Shown piece after piece: positions 25,401 through 32,524 of a DNA stretch of 64,000 nt. A model generated the notes under the pieces. That model had not been told where the DNA came from. It did not search any database and saw only the letters and a program-made list of their open reading frames with translations. This stretch comes from Paenibacillus mucilaginosus 3016 (GTDB lineage: Bacteria > Bacillota > Bacilli > Paenibacillales > NBRC-103111): NCBI RefSeq assembly GCF_000250655.1, contig NC_016935.1, positions 5,846,001-5,910,000 of the forward strand. Direction: 5' to 3'. Each line of letters opens with the position of its first letter. Position 1 is the first letter of the stretch. The position numbers and the translations under genes are program-made.

Positions 25401-26384
25401 TCAGTAAGGCCCGCGGATCTGCGAAGCCACCGATTCGCGGTAGAACGAACGCAGCCGCTCCAGCTCCTCCGCTGTGAACGGACGAGCTCCAGCCGCCCGC
25501 AGGTTGTCTTCCACCTGGCGCACGTTCTTGAAGCCCGGGATGACGCATGTGATGTTCGCGTCTTCGAGAATCCAGCGCATCGCCGCCTGCGCCATGCTTT
25601 CGCGGCCCTCGGCGATCCACGCGAGCTCTCTGGACAGCTTCACGCCCGTGGTGAACGGAAGCCCGGCGAACGTCTCGCCGACATTGAAATGCTCGCCGTT
25701 GGCGTTGAAGCTCCGGTGATCGTCCGCTTCGAAGGTCGTCTCCTCCGTGAACTTGCCGGTGAGCAGGCCGCTGGCCAGCGGCAGGCGGGCCAGGATGCCC
25801 ACGCCCGCTTCCCTGGCCGCCGGGAACAGCTCCTCGGCCGGCTTCTGGCGGAACAGGTTGAAGATCACCTGAAGCGCTTTCACCCCAGGCACGCCGAGGC
25901 AGAACAATCCTTCCTCCACCGTCTCCACGCTGACGCCGTAATGGCGGATCTTGCCTTCCTGCTGCAGCTTGTCCAGCACCTCGAAGACCGTGCCGTCCTT
26001 CAGGATCGCCAGCGGCGGACAGTGGATCTGGTACAGGTCGATGCGCTCGCGCTGCAGCCGCTTCAACGAATTCTCACAGTAGCTGCGCACCTGCTCTTCC
26101 GAGTATGTCGCCGGATCGTGAATGTCTCCTGCGCGGCAAAATTTGGTCGCGATATGGATCCGGTCCTCCTGCCCGCGGGTCGCCTTCGCCAGAAGCTCCT
26201 CCGCATGGCCGGAACCGTATACATCTGCCGTATCGAAGAAGTTCACGCCTTCATCCATCGCACGCTGCAGCCCGCGCAGTGCTTCCTCGTCACTCGTCTG
26301 CCCCCAGCTGCCGCCGATGGCCCAGGTGCCGAAGCTCACCTCGCTGACGCGAAGCTCCGTATGTCCAAGCTGTCTGTAGTTCAT
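25401..26384 (-). CDS. Aldo/keto reductase
   Basis: NAD(P)H-dependent oxidoreductase with a TIM-barrel fold, 327 residues. Catalytic tetrad region visible: FFDTADVYGSGHAEELL (Asp and Tyr), HIATKF (Lys) and YQIHCP (His). Cofactor-binding end: IPGFKNVRQVEDNLRAAGARP. Resembles the YcsN/IolS-like general reductases; the substrate is not predictable. The ATG at 26384 has GAGGAGG nine bases upstream; the longer frame to 26444 has none. Stands alone between terminators. Confidence 0.92.
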   Translation of the reverse strand: MNYRQLGHTELRVSEVSFGTWAIGGSWGQTSDEEALRGLQRAMDEGVNFFDTADVYGSGHAEELLAKATRGQEDRIHIATKFCRAGDIHDPATYSEEQVRSYCENSLKRLQRERIDLYQIHCPPLAILKDGTVFEVLDKLQQEGKIRHYGVSVETVEEGLFCLGVPGVKALQVIFNLFRQKPAEELFPAAREAGVGILARLPLASGLLTGKFTEETTFEADDHRSFNANGEHFNVGETFAGLPFTTGVKLSRELAWIAEGRESMAQAAMRWILEDANITCVIPGFKNVRQVEDNLRAAGARPFTAEELERLRSFYRESVASQIRGPY

Positions 26385-26629
26385 TCGGTCATCCTCCTCG
26401 CATGGTACTTCCCACAGCGTAACGGAAGCCGGCCCTCTCCGCAAGAACTTACCTTGACGTTACTAGCTTACTTTTGTCCGACGTGGACCAGACGGTTCTG
26501 CGGAGGAAGCCTCACCGGACAGGATCGCGCCTGCTTGCTGCCCGGCTCCCCTCCCGGCGGCCACCCCCAGCCCAACCTTTTCTCACCTCTCCGGACCTCA
26601 TGCTTCACCGAACCTCATGCCTGCGCCAA

Positions 26630-27109
26630 TTACAGGCGGTGTACGCTTCGGGTCTCCCGGATCTGCCGGATGTGATGCGCGGCATGCGCAATGTCATGGC
26701 GGATGGCGTCACGAACCTGCGCCCTGCCGTGCTCGTGAACCAGTGTCCGGTCCATCGCTCCGGGCAGCACGGTGCAAAGATAGGCAATGTAGTCCCGCAT
26801 CGCCCCGAACAACTTGACTTCCCTCTCTACGGAGCGCATCGCGTGCTGCATGGTCCGGTTCCACACCCCCGCGTCGAATACAGGGAAGAAGTAGGTCTCC
26901 CCCGTGTCCGCCAGCGCATAACGGTTAATCTGAAAATAGTTCATATCACAATCCACGATATGATGCACAATCTCCCGGATCGACCACTTGCCCGGTTCCC
27001 TGGTCCGGTCCAGGTCCCGGCCGCTCAGCCCTTCGATGGCCTGCGCCAGCTCGCCGCCCGCCCGCTGATAGATCCCAATCAGCTCCCGGTCATCTTCGTT
27101 TAGCTGCAT
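26630..27109 (-). CDS. DinB-family protein
   Basis: Four-helix-bundle protein of the DinB/YfiT superfamily, often metal-binding and linked to thiol transfer or damage response. The pattern GKWSIREIVHHIVDCDMNYF supplies the first conserved His, and HEHGRAQVRDAIRHDIAHAAHHIRQI the His pair that completes the usual three-His metal site. 159 residues, normal for the family. ATG 27109 is chosen because GAGGGGAA precedes it by eight bases. Downstream of it lies 245 nt of non-coding sequence before the reductase. Confidence 0.85.
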   Translation of the reverse strand: MQLNEDDRELIGIYQRAGGELAQAIEGLSGRDLDRTREPGKWSIREIVHHIVDCDMNYFQINRYALADTGETYFFPVFDAGVWNRTMQHAMRSVEREVKLFGAMRDYIAYLCTVLPGAMDRTLVHEHGRAQVRDAIRHDIAHAAHHIRQIRETRSVHRL

Positions 27110-27149
27110 ATACGCATTTCCCCTCATCTGTTAGTCCAGCCAAAAGCAA

Positions 27150-27180
27150 ACAGCCGCCGGCTCCCGAGCCCGGCGGCTGT
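27150..27180 (-). terminator. Terminator after the ArsR-AHSA1 operon
   Basis: ACAGCCGCCGG and CCGGCGGCTGT form a perfect 11-pair stem; the minus strand continues with TTTGCTTTTGG. It lies 14 nt after the AHSA1-domain gene. Confidence 0.8.
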
Positions 27181-27193
27181 CCCTCTGTTTCGC

Positions 27194-27709
27194 TTACTTG
27201 ACTTCGTTCAGGCGCTCTTCCAGACGGTCCCACGTTTCGGTGATGCCCTGCAGCATGCCCATGTCCATGACGGTCTTGAGCGCTTCCGCGGACACGTATT
27301 CCCCACGGTTGACCAGCTTCGTCTGCCCGCCCAGGTCGATGAATTCCAGCGTTACTTCAGTTGACGGCATGGAGTCGTTCGTTTGGCCCTCGGCATCCGA
27401 GAAGTAATCCGTATAGGCGATTTTCTCCGTCTCGACAATCTCCTTATAGACGCCTTTTCCCCAGGATTCCATCCCGTAAAAATCACCCTGGTTCGGATCC
27501 ACGCACTTCATGCAGTAGTGCCATACACCGCCCGGACGGAAATCGATGCGGCACACCGGTACCTCCCACCCTCTCGGCCCCCACCAGCGCTGGAGATGCT
27601 CCGGTTCTTTGAACATCCGGAACACCAGCTCGCGCGGTGCATTGAATACCCGCTCCAGTACCAGCACCCGTTCATTTTCTACTCTCGAAACCATCGCGTT
27701 CGTTGTCAT
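27194..27709 (-). CDS. SRPBCC/AHSA1-domain protein
   Basis: START-like hydrophobic-ligand-binding fold of 171 residues: VFNAPRELVFRMFKEPEHLQRWWGPRGWEVP at the start, FRPGGVWHYCMKC, EVTLEFIDLGGQTKLVN, and a C-terminal helix GMLQGITETWDRLEERL. Members are related to the C-terminal domain of Hsp90 activator AHA1; many are encoded with ArsR regulators. The gene follows the ArsR gene by 35 nt and is clearly in one operon, so its expression is likely repressed by that regulator. Ligand unknown. Confidence 0.9.
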   Translation of the reverse strand: MTTNAMVSRVENERVLVLERVFNAPRELVFRMFKEPEHLQRWWGPRGWEVPVCRIDFRPGGVWHYCMKCVDPNQGDFYGMESWGKGVYKEIVETEKIAYTDYFSDAEGQTNDSMPSTEVTLEFIDLGGQTKLVNRGEYVSAEALKTVMDMGMLQGITETWDRLEERLNEVK

Positions 27710-27744
27710 TGTTATTCCTCCTCAGATATATATTGATTTTTGGA

Positions 27745-28095
27745 TTAAAAGGATGATGGGTCCTTGTTCTGCAGCTCCCGCAGGTACGCTTCCAGATGGT
27801 CGAATCGCTCTTCCATGCTTCGCCGGAAGGACTTCACCCAAGAATCCAGCGCCTCGAAGGGCTCGGGCCGGAGCTTGTAGATCCGGCGGTTGGCATCGGC
27901 CTTTCCTTCCAGAATCCCGCTGTCGCTCAGCACCTTCAGATGCTTCGAGACTTGAGGCTGGCGAAGTCCCAGCCGGCCGGCGATCTCCCCCACGGTTAAG
28001 GGGCCGTCACGCAAGAGTTCGACGATGTCCATTCGATTCGGTTCGGCCAGTGCGCTGAGCGTCGTCCTATCCATGCCTGGTTTCTTCCCCGACAT
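27745..28095 (-). CDS. ArsR-family transcriptional repressor
   Basis: Winged-helix repressor of 116 residues. The HTH is LTVGEIAGRLGLRQPQVSKHLKVLSDSGIL, followed by the wing GKADANRRIYKLRPEPF. It has no cysteine metal site of the ArsR/SmtB kind, and belongs to the metal-independent subgroup encoded next to AHSA1-domain proteins. ATG 28095 follows GAGGTG by six to seven bases; a GTG three codons earlier is less likely. A near-perfect operator overlaps its own -35, indicating autorepression. Confidence 0.9.
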   Translation of the reverse strand: MSGKKPGMDRTTLSALAEPNRMDIVELLRDGPLTVGEIAGRLGLRQPQVSKHLKVLSDSGILEGKADANRRIYKLRPEPFEALDSWVKSFRRSMEERFDHLEAYLRELQNKDPSSF

Positions 28096-28171
28096 GCGGC
28101 TCACCTCGTTACTTGGTCTGTCTGTATCCTCTCATCTCCTTCATCGCTCTGGTTATCTTCTTGTTGACCTA

Positions 28172-28209
28172 AATATACCTCATAAGGAATATTCCTGTCA
28201 AGGAATATT
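28172..28209 (-). promoter_or_regulatory. Promoter and operator of the ArsR operon
   Basis: Minus-strand -35 TTGACA (28196-28201) and -10 TATATT (28172-28177) are 18 bp apart. A perfect inverted repeat AATATTCC-TTGACA-GGAATATT (28188-28209) is centred on the -35, and the palindrome GGAATATTCC extends into the spacer. Binding here would block RNA polymerase. Confidence 0.8.
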
Positions 28210-28336
28210 ATAAAAAAAGAAAAACTCCTGATCGGGGTCCTTTCGAGGAGTACATCCGTGGTTCTGTTGAAATTTCTCTTGCATCAGATGACGGGAAGGA
28301 GTTAAAGCGAGCTGATCTATCTGCTTATTTCAACAA

Positions 28337-28366
28337 AACCGGGCAGACCCGCGGGTCCGCCCGGTT
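28337..28366 (-). terminator. Terminator after the CuAO-N/propeller gene
   Basis: AACCGGGC-A-GACCC and GGGTC-C-GCCCGGTT form a long stem with one internal mismatch; the minus strand continues TTTGTTG. A second weaker hairpin with T runs (ACTCCT/AGGAGT then TTTTTC) follows at 28217-28248, just before the ArsR promoter. Confidence 0.8.
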
Positions 28367-28377
28367 GATGCAGAAGC

Positions 28378-29751
28378 TTAGCGGTGAGAATGCGTTCCGC
28401 CCGCTTCCGTTCCCTGCAGGCCGATCTTCGCGATCGACGATCCGATCCCCGGCTCGTTCGGCATGTTCGTCCCGCGCGGCAGGTCGAAGTTGCTGATATA
28501 CAGCGCTCCGCCCATCACGTGCACGCTCGCCGGGAACTCCAGCGGCCCTTCATTGGTATTGGCCGCCAGCTCCGATACCTCGCCGTTCGGCGTCACCTTC
28601 ACAATGGCGTTGCGCTCGTTCGCGCACACATACAGCACACCGTCGGGTCCAAAGGCAATGCCGTCCGCACCGTACAGCAGCGGGCTCTTCGCGAAGAGCT
28701 CCGGCGTTCCGATCGATCCGTCCGCCGAATTCACCGGCGCCTTCCAGATCTCGCCGGAGCTGGTGTTGGCGATCGTCAGCCGGCCTTCCTTATCGAAGGC
28801 AAGCCCGTTCACCGTGATCTTCTGCTCCTCCCGCTCGGCCTTAAGCCCGCTCGACCATACGGTGCTCTTGCCCTCCGGCGTGATGCCGTATACGTTCCCG
28901 GTGACCCCGCCGCTGACGAAAAGCCGGTCGCTGCCGTCGAAGACAAGCCCGTTGGCCCCGTTCGTGCCGCTGGCGAACGTCTCGACCTTGGAGGCGTCGA
29001 ACGCGCCGCCCTGGAGCACGTCAGCCGGCACGCGCAGGATGACGCCTTCCACGCCCTGGCCCCCGCCGCTGGCCATATACAGCGCGCCGTCCGGCCCGAA
29101 GGTCATGCCGGTGGCAGGCCGCGGCAGCACCGTCAGCACCTCGGCTTTGCCGGTTTCGGGCAGAATCCGGAACAGCCGCTTGGAGTCCATATCGACGGTG
29201 TAGAGACGCCCCTGCGCGTCCCCGGTAATCCCCTCAATGCGCATGCCGGTCGCTTTGTCCGGGTCGAGGTCGGTCAGGATCGCCGCCTCGTGGCGGTCAG
29301 CGTCAGCCATCCCCTCCGAGGTGATGAGCACGGTGCGGGTCGTCTGGTCATACCCCACCTTGTAGCCGAAACGCTCGTATACGAAGCGCACCGGCACGTA
29401 GGCATTCTCCCCGATGACAAGCAGCGGCGCCCCATCCGGCTCGGCTCCTTCCACCGCAGAAGGCTCGGCCGTCAATTCGACCTCGACCGTCCCCTTGTGC
29501 AGCCGGAGGGTCTTGGATGCCGCATCCCACTTCGCTTCGGCCCCCATCGCGGAAGCCGCCGGCTGATAAGGCGAGTAGAGGATATGGTCCAGCAGAAACG
29601 CATTGTTGGCCAGCGCTGCCGGCTCCCCATCCCACTTTACCGACAGGTTGGAGGGAACAGGCTCGGCCGCCGACGCGGCGGGAACCAGCGGTCCCAGGCA
29701 TGCGAGAGCTGCCGTCAAGGAAATCACCATCGATTTACGCATCAACCTCAT
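28378..29751 (-). CDS. Secreted CuAO-N stalk / SMP-30-type beta-propeller protein
   Basis: Exported protein of 457 residues. Signal peptide (about residues 1-28) is followed by a copper-amine-oxidase N-terminal (stalk) domain, recognisable by APLLVIGENAYVPVRFVYERFGYKVGYD and VLITSEG (about 40-150), common in Paenibacillus surface proteins. The rest is a six-bladed SMP-30/NHL-like propeller: GITGDAQGRLYTVD, MTFGPDGALYMASGG, LVFDGSDRLFVSGG, LAFDKEGRLTIANTS, IAFGPDGVLYVCAN. A lactonase activity or a purely binding role are both possible. The start at 29751 has GGAG five bases upstream; an ATG nine bases later is equally possible. Confidence 0.85.
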   Translation of the reverse strand: MRLMRKSMVISLTAALACLGPLVPAASAAEPVPSNLSVKWDGEPAALANNAFLLDHILYSPYQPAASAMGAEAKWDAASKTLRLHKGTVEVELTAEPSAVEGAEPDGAPLLVIGENAYVPVRFVYERFGYKVGYDQTTRTVLITSEGMADADRHEAAILTDLDPDKATGMRIEGITGDAQGRLYTVDMDSKRLFRILPETGKAEVLTVLPRPATGMTFGPDGALYMASGGGQGVEGVILRVPADVLQGGAFDASKVETFASGTNGANGLVFDGSDRLFVSGGVTGNVYGITPEGKSTVWSSGLKAEREEQKITVNGLAFDKEGRLTIANTSSGEIWKAPVNSADGSIGTPELFAKSPLLYGADGIAFGPDGVLYVCANERNAIVKVTPNGEVSELAANTNEGPLEFPASVHVMGGALYISNFDLPRGTNMPNEPGIGSSIAKIGLQGTEAGGTHSHR

Positions 29752-29943
29752 CCTTTCTCCGCTTGAAATAGTCAACATCCGGGCTTTCTCCCAAAACTTC
29801 GACACGCCTCCAGAAGATTCCTGCTTCCCCGCTGTTCCGCCTTCTCCTGTCCGCTAGAATATGGTAAAGTGATAGATTGAGATTGTGAGATGGACAGATG
29901 GGATGCTGATCTGACCAATATACCAGCCGAAGGATGATGAACC

Positions 29944-30501
29944 ATGAGCGCCACCGAACTGTTAAAAAGCCGCAGAGCCGTCCGGGCATACGAGCCCCGT
30001 GAAGTGGAAGAAGAGAACATTCACAAGCTGCTGGAGGCGGCCACCTGGGCGCCGAACGACCGGCTGCGTGAGCCTTGGCATTTTTATGTCGTGCGGGGCG
30101 AGGCCAAAGCCCGCTTCGAAGCGATCGCACGCACCTTCCTGGAGGAACGCTTCCCGACGAAGCCCCACCTTGTAAAAGAATCGCTGCACGTGCTCGAGAG
30201 CACCCCGCTCGTGATCGTCGTGACGGCCGACATCGTCCCTGGGGACGAAGCCTCCTCCGAAGACAACGAGTATGCCGCCGCCTGCGCGATCCACTCGATG
30301 TGGCTTACGGCGCAGGAGCTTGGTCTCGGCGCGGTCTGGCGGACGCGCGGGATCGGCCTGGCCCGCGACGAGCGTCTGCATGCGTTCCTCGGGTCTCCCG
30401 AGAACCGCAAGGTAATCGGCTCCGTCTTCATCGGATATCCGGCGGGCGACACGCCCCCTACATCCCGAAAGCCGTATCAGGAGAAGAGCACCTGGCTCTA
30501 A
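29944..30501 (+). CDS. Nitroreductase-family protein
   Basis: FMN-dependent oxidoreductase of 185 residues. Motifs: LLKSRRAVRAYEPREV (FMN phosphate contacts), LEAATWAPNDRLREPWHFYVV, an active-site region ACAIHSMWLTAQELGLGAVWRT and the C-terminal VIGSVFIGYPAG. The length matches the small YdjA/YfhC-like subfamily. Substrate unknown. AAGGATG lies before the ATG. Monocistronic as far as I can see. Confidence 0.92.
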   Translation: MSATELLKSRRAVRAYEPREVEEENIHKLLEAATWAPNDRLREPWHFYVVRGEAKARFEAIARTFLEERFPTKPHLVKESLHVLESTPLVIVVTADIVPGDEASSEDNEYAAACAIHSMWLTAQELGLGAVWRTRGIGLARDERLHAFLGSPENRKVIGSVFIGYPAGDTPPTSRKPYQEKSTWL

Positions 30502-30610
30502 GGGCATCGTGAGGGATGCGTCCGGGAGGATCGGTGGACGATTCTCGGGTAGCTGAACTCAGGTTTCTTATGTACCGACATTTCCTTAGATCACCCGCAT
30601 CATCGGCGCC

Positions 30611-30685
30611 ATAACGCATCTCCGTTCCTTTATTTCCCGCAGTGAACTATAAAATCGGGTAATAGCGAATCACAGTTCCTCTATC
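30611..30685. repeat. Pair of 24-nt repeats with 51-nt period
   Basis: ATAACGCATCTCCGTTCC (30611 on) and ATAGCGAATCACAGTTCC (30662 on) match the copies at 14154-14341 and start exactly 51 nt apart, like the two pairs there. Similarity continues weakly into the spacer (CAGTGAAC after each copy), so the true unit is probably a degenerate 51-bp tandem repeat. Confidence 0.75.
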
Positions 30686-30773
30686 TCCACCAGTGAACGG
30701 GATGTCCTTTTCATGGGGTATCGGAATGCTTTTGGACCGCCTTCTTCCCCGCCCATCTTAACCCAAACAAGCC

Positions 30774-30802
30774 AAGAGCCCGCTGCAGCGCAGCGGGCTC
30801 TT
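30774..30802. terminator. Hairpin terminator between convergent genes
   Basis: AAGAGCCCGCTG and CAGCGGGCTCTT are perfect 12-base arms with a five-base loop. The minus-strand side is followed by GGCTTGTTTGG. It lies 30 nt after the YjcZ-like gene. Confidence 0.65.
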
Positions 30803-30831
30803 GTGCTTCATGCATGGGCCTTCATCTCAAA

Positions 30832-30930
30832 TTAGATGAAAGCTTTGGAAACGATAACCAGAAGGATGAAGAGAACCAGAATCACGCCTGTGCTGGTCCA
30901 TACGCCGCCTGTTCCGCCTACGCAACCCAT
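30832..30930 (-). CDS. YjcZ-family small sporulation-associated membrane protein, 32 aa
   Basis: Tiny protein beginning MGCVGGTGGVWTST and then one hydrophobic helix ILVLFILLVIVSKAFI, which is the YjcZ pattern (Gly-rich start, VLFILLVIV core). Such proteins are expressed in sporulating Bacillales; function is unclear. A strong GGAGG is eight bases before the ATG, and a terminator follows. Too short for most gene finders. Confidence 0.85.
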   Translation of the reverse strand: MGCVGGTGGVWTSTGVILVLFILLVIVSKAFI

Positions 30931-31123
30931 CGCTGCCGCCTCCTTCCGCTCTAGGTAATGACATTGTATGAAGGTAAGCCCTTTCGCGGTTGGGCCAAGT
31001 GAAGAATGTGCGTTTGCAAGAGGGTGGCCGCACATGCATGTCTGCTAGATTTACATAAGATAGAGTATGGTACCGTCACCGCCGGCGGTCCCATACAGCG
31101 CCCATCGTGCTCCTTCGGAACAA

Positions 31124-31162
31124 ACGACAGACGGCTGCATCGCCGATGCAGCCGTCTGTCGT
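31124..31162 (-). terminator. Perfect 19-bp inverted repeat, likely SLH-gene terminator
   Basis: Arms ACGACAGACGGCTGCATCG and CGATGCAGCCGTCTGTCGT meet around one base. On the minus strand TTTG follows. It is unusually long and perfect for a terminator and lies about 155 nt after the SLH stop codon. Confidence 0.65.
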
Positions 31163-31317
31163 TATGTCTATTGGATGGTGGGTCCTGTGATGCAATGTCT
31201 ATTGGTTGATGTCTCTTGTGATGTCTATCGGATGTTGTCTCTTGTGATGCCGATCGGATCATGTCCATTGTGAAGTCTAGCGGATGATGTCTTCGGATGA
31301 TGTCTTCGAATGATGCG
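31163..31317. repeat. Degenerate tandem repeats, unit about 25 bp
   Basis: Repeated words ATGTCTATTGGATG, TTGATGTCTCTTGTG, ATGTCTATCGGATG, TTGTCTCTTGTGATG, ATGTCTTCGGATG follow each other up to the SLH stop codon. The array begins directly at the hairpin and ends at the gene. Confidence 0.7.
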
Positions 31318-32412
31318 TCAGGAGGCAAGCCCCAGCAGCCTGGCCAAGATCACGGCAGCCTGGGCCCGGTTCGCCATACCCTTCGGTTCGAACGTATCTT
31401 CCGTCATGCCGTTAACGATACCTTCCTGCACGAGCAGGGCCACGGCTTCTGCGGCATAAGGCGCGATGGATTCACGGTCCTTGAATACCCGGAGGATTTC
31501 CTCCGCTTGGACGGCCTTCTTGCCGCCAATCCCAGTAAGCAGCCGGGCGGTCATCAGGCTCATCTCTTCGCGGGTAATCGAGCGGTCCGGCTCGAACCGG
31601 TTGTCACCGACGCCTTCGACCAGGCCCTGTGCCACGGCGGAGGCCACCACGCTGTAGTGCCAGTCCCGAGGCGACACGTCGCTGAAGCTCGCTTGGGCTT
31701 CCAAGTCGACCTTGCCGTAAGCGCGCAGGAGCATCGCCAGGTACTCCGCCCGGGTCACTTCCTTCAGCGGAGCAAAGCTTCCTTCGCTCACGCCGTTCAC
31801 GATCCCTTTGGCGCCAAGCGACCGGATCGCCGGTCCCGCCCAGGAAGCCACCGGCTCCAGGTCGCCGAAGGCCGGTGCTGCAGCAGCAGGCTCCCCCGGC
31901 TTGGCCGGTGCCTGAGGCTCGGCCGGCTTCTGTGGGGCCGCAGGTGCGGCCGGTGCCGACGGCGCAGCCGTTACTCCGCCGCTGTCGCTGTTACTGTCAC
32001 CGTCACCGTCACCGTCACTGTCATTGTCACTGTCACCGCTGCCGCCATCGCCGCCCCCGTCGTTCCCCCCGTCACCTCCGGAGCCGCCGGCCTGAACTTG
32101 AAATACAGGGGAGAGAAAGATTTCCTCCCCCGTGGAGACGACCGCCTGATAGTCCCCTCCATCCAGGACGGTGCGGAAGGCATAAGAGCCGTTCCCGTCT
32201 GCAGCCGTCTGGTCAATATGGACCCGCGTTCCGTCGCTCTCGCGCAGGATGACCAGCGTGACTTGGCCGGTGCCGCCAGCCCCGCTGCCGCTCAGCTCCA
32301 CGGTGCTGCCGTTCACGGATGCGCTGACACCGTAATCCGCCCCTTGGACTGCAGGGATCACATAGAGCAGCAGCATCAGAAGTATGAGAAATGAGGACAT
32401 GGTTTTTTTCAT
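31318..32412 (-). CDS. SLH-domain cell-surface protein with Asp/Gly/Ser linker
   Basis: Surface protein of 364 residues. Signal peptide (about 1-24, MKKTMSSFLILLMLLLYVIP), an Ig-like or FnIII-like N-terminal domain (about 25-108, GSTVELSGSGAGGTGQ), a low-complexity acidic linker (about 109-143, GDGGSGDSDNDSDGDGD), an Ala/Pro linker, and three SLH repeats (about 178-364; each with a TRAEYLAMLLRAYG-like or NRAQAAVILARLL motif) that anchor it to secondary cell-wall polymer. No catalytic domain, so the role is structural or binding. Short tandem repeats sit in its upstream region. Confidence 0.9.
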   Translation of the reverse strand: MKKTMSSFLILLMLLLYVIPAVQGADYGVSASVNGSTVELSGSGAGGTGQVTLVILRESDGTRVHIDQTAADGNGSYAFRTVLDGGDYQAVVSTGEEIFLSPVFQVQAGGSGGDGGNDGGGDGGSGDSDNDSDGDGDGDSNSDSGGVTAAPSAPAAPAAPQKPAEPQAPAKPGEPAAAAPAFGDLEPVASWAGPAIRSLGAKGIVNGVSEGSFAPLKEVTRAEYLAMLLRAYGKVDLEAQASFSDVSPRDWHYSVVASAVAQGLVEGVGDNRFEPDRSITREEMSLMTARLLTGIGGKKAVQAEEILRVFKDRESIAPYAAEAVALLVQEGIVNGMTEDTFEPKGMANRAQAAVILARLLGLAS

Positions 32413-32448
32413 GGTCGTTACACCTTCTCTTTATCGAAGTGAAGAAGC

Positions 32449-32520
32449 AAGCTTTCATCAAAGCTTCTATCAAGCTTCTATCAAAGCTTCTATTAAAGCC
32501 TTATCAAAGCTCCTGTCGAG
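32449..32520. repeat. Short tandem repeats, unit 11-12 bp
   Basis: Six imperfect copies of AAGCTTCTATCA (AAGCTTTCATCA, AAGCTTCTATC, AAGCTTCTATCA, AAGCTTCTATTA, AAGCCTTATCA, AAGCTCCTGTC) occupy nearly all of the 112 bases between the peptidase stop and the SLH start. They would form the SLH leader or promoter. Confidence 0.8.
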
Positions 32521-32524
32521 GCGC

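Larger units (their letters stand above)
30502..30831. other. Intergenic spacer holding repeat pair and terminator
   Basis: No gene seen in these 330 bases. It contains the second occurrence of the 24-nt repeat pair (30611-30685), a possible further degenerate copy at about 30551-30572, and a terminator at 30774. Confidence 0.6.
30931..31317. other. Intergenic spacer with perfect hairpin and degenerate repeats
   Basis: No gene seen. From right to left on the minus strand it is the 3' region of the SLH gene: a tract of degenerate repeats (31163-31317) and then a perfect hairpin (31124-31162). The left 190 bases hold the promoter region of the YjcZ-like gene. Confidence 0.55.

Noticed and set aside
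28265..28335. TGTTGAAAT/ATTTCAACA as terminal repeats of a small mobile element
   Set aside because: The nine-base arms enclose only 53 nt, there is no target-site duplication, and the position next to a terminator is explained by ordinary 3' sequence.
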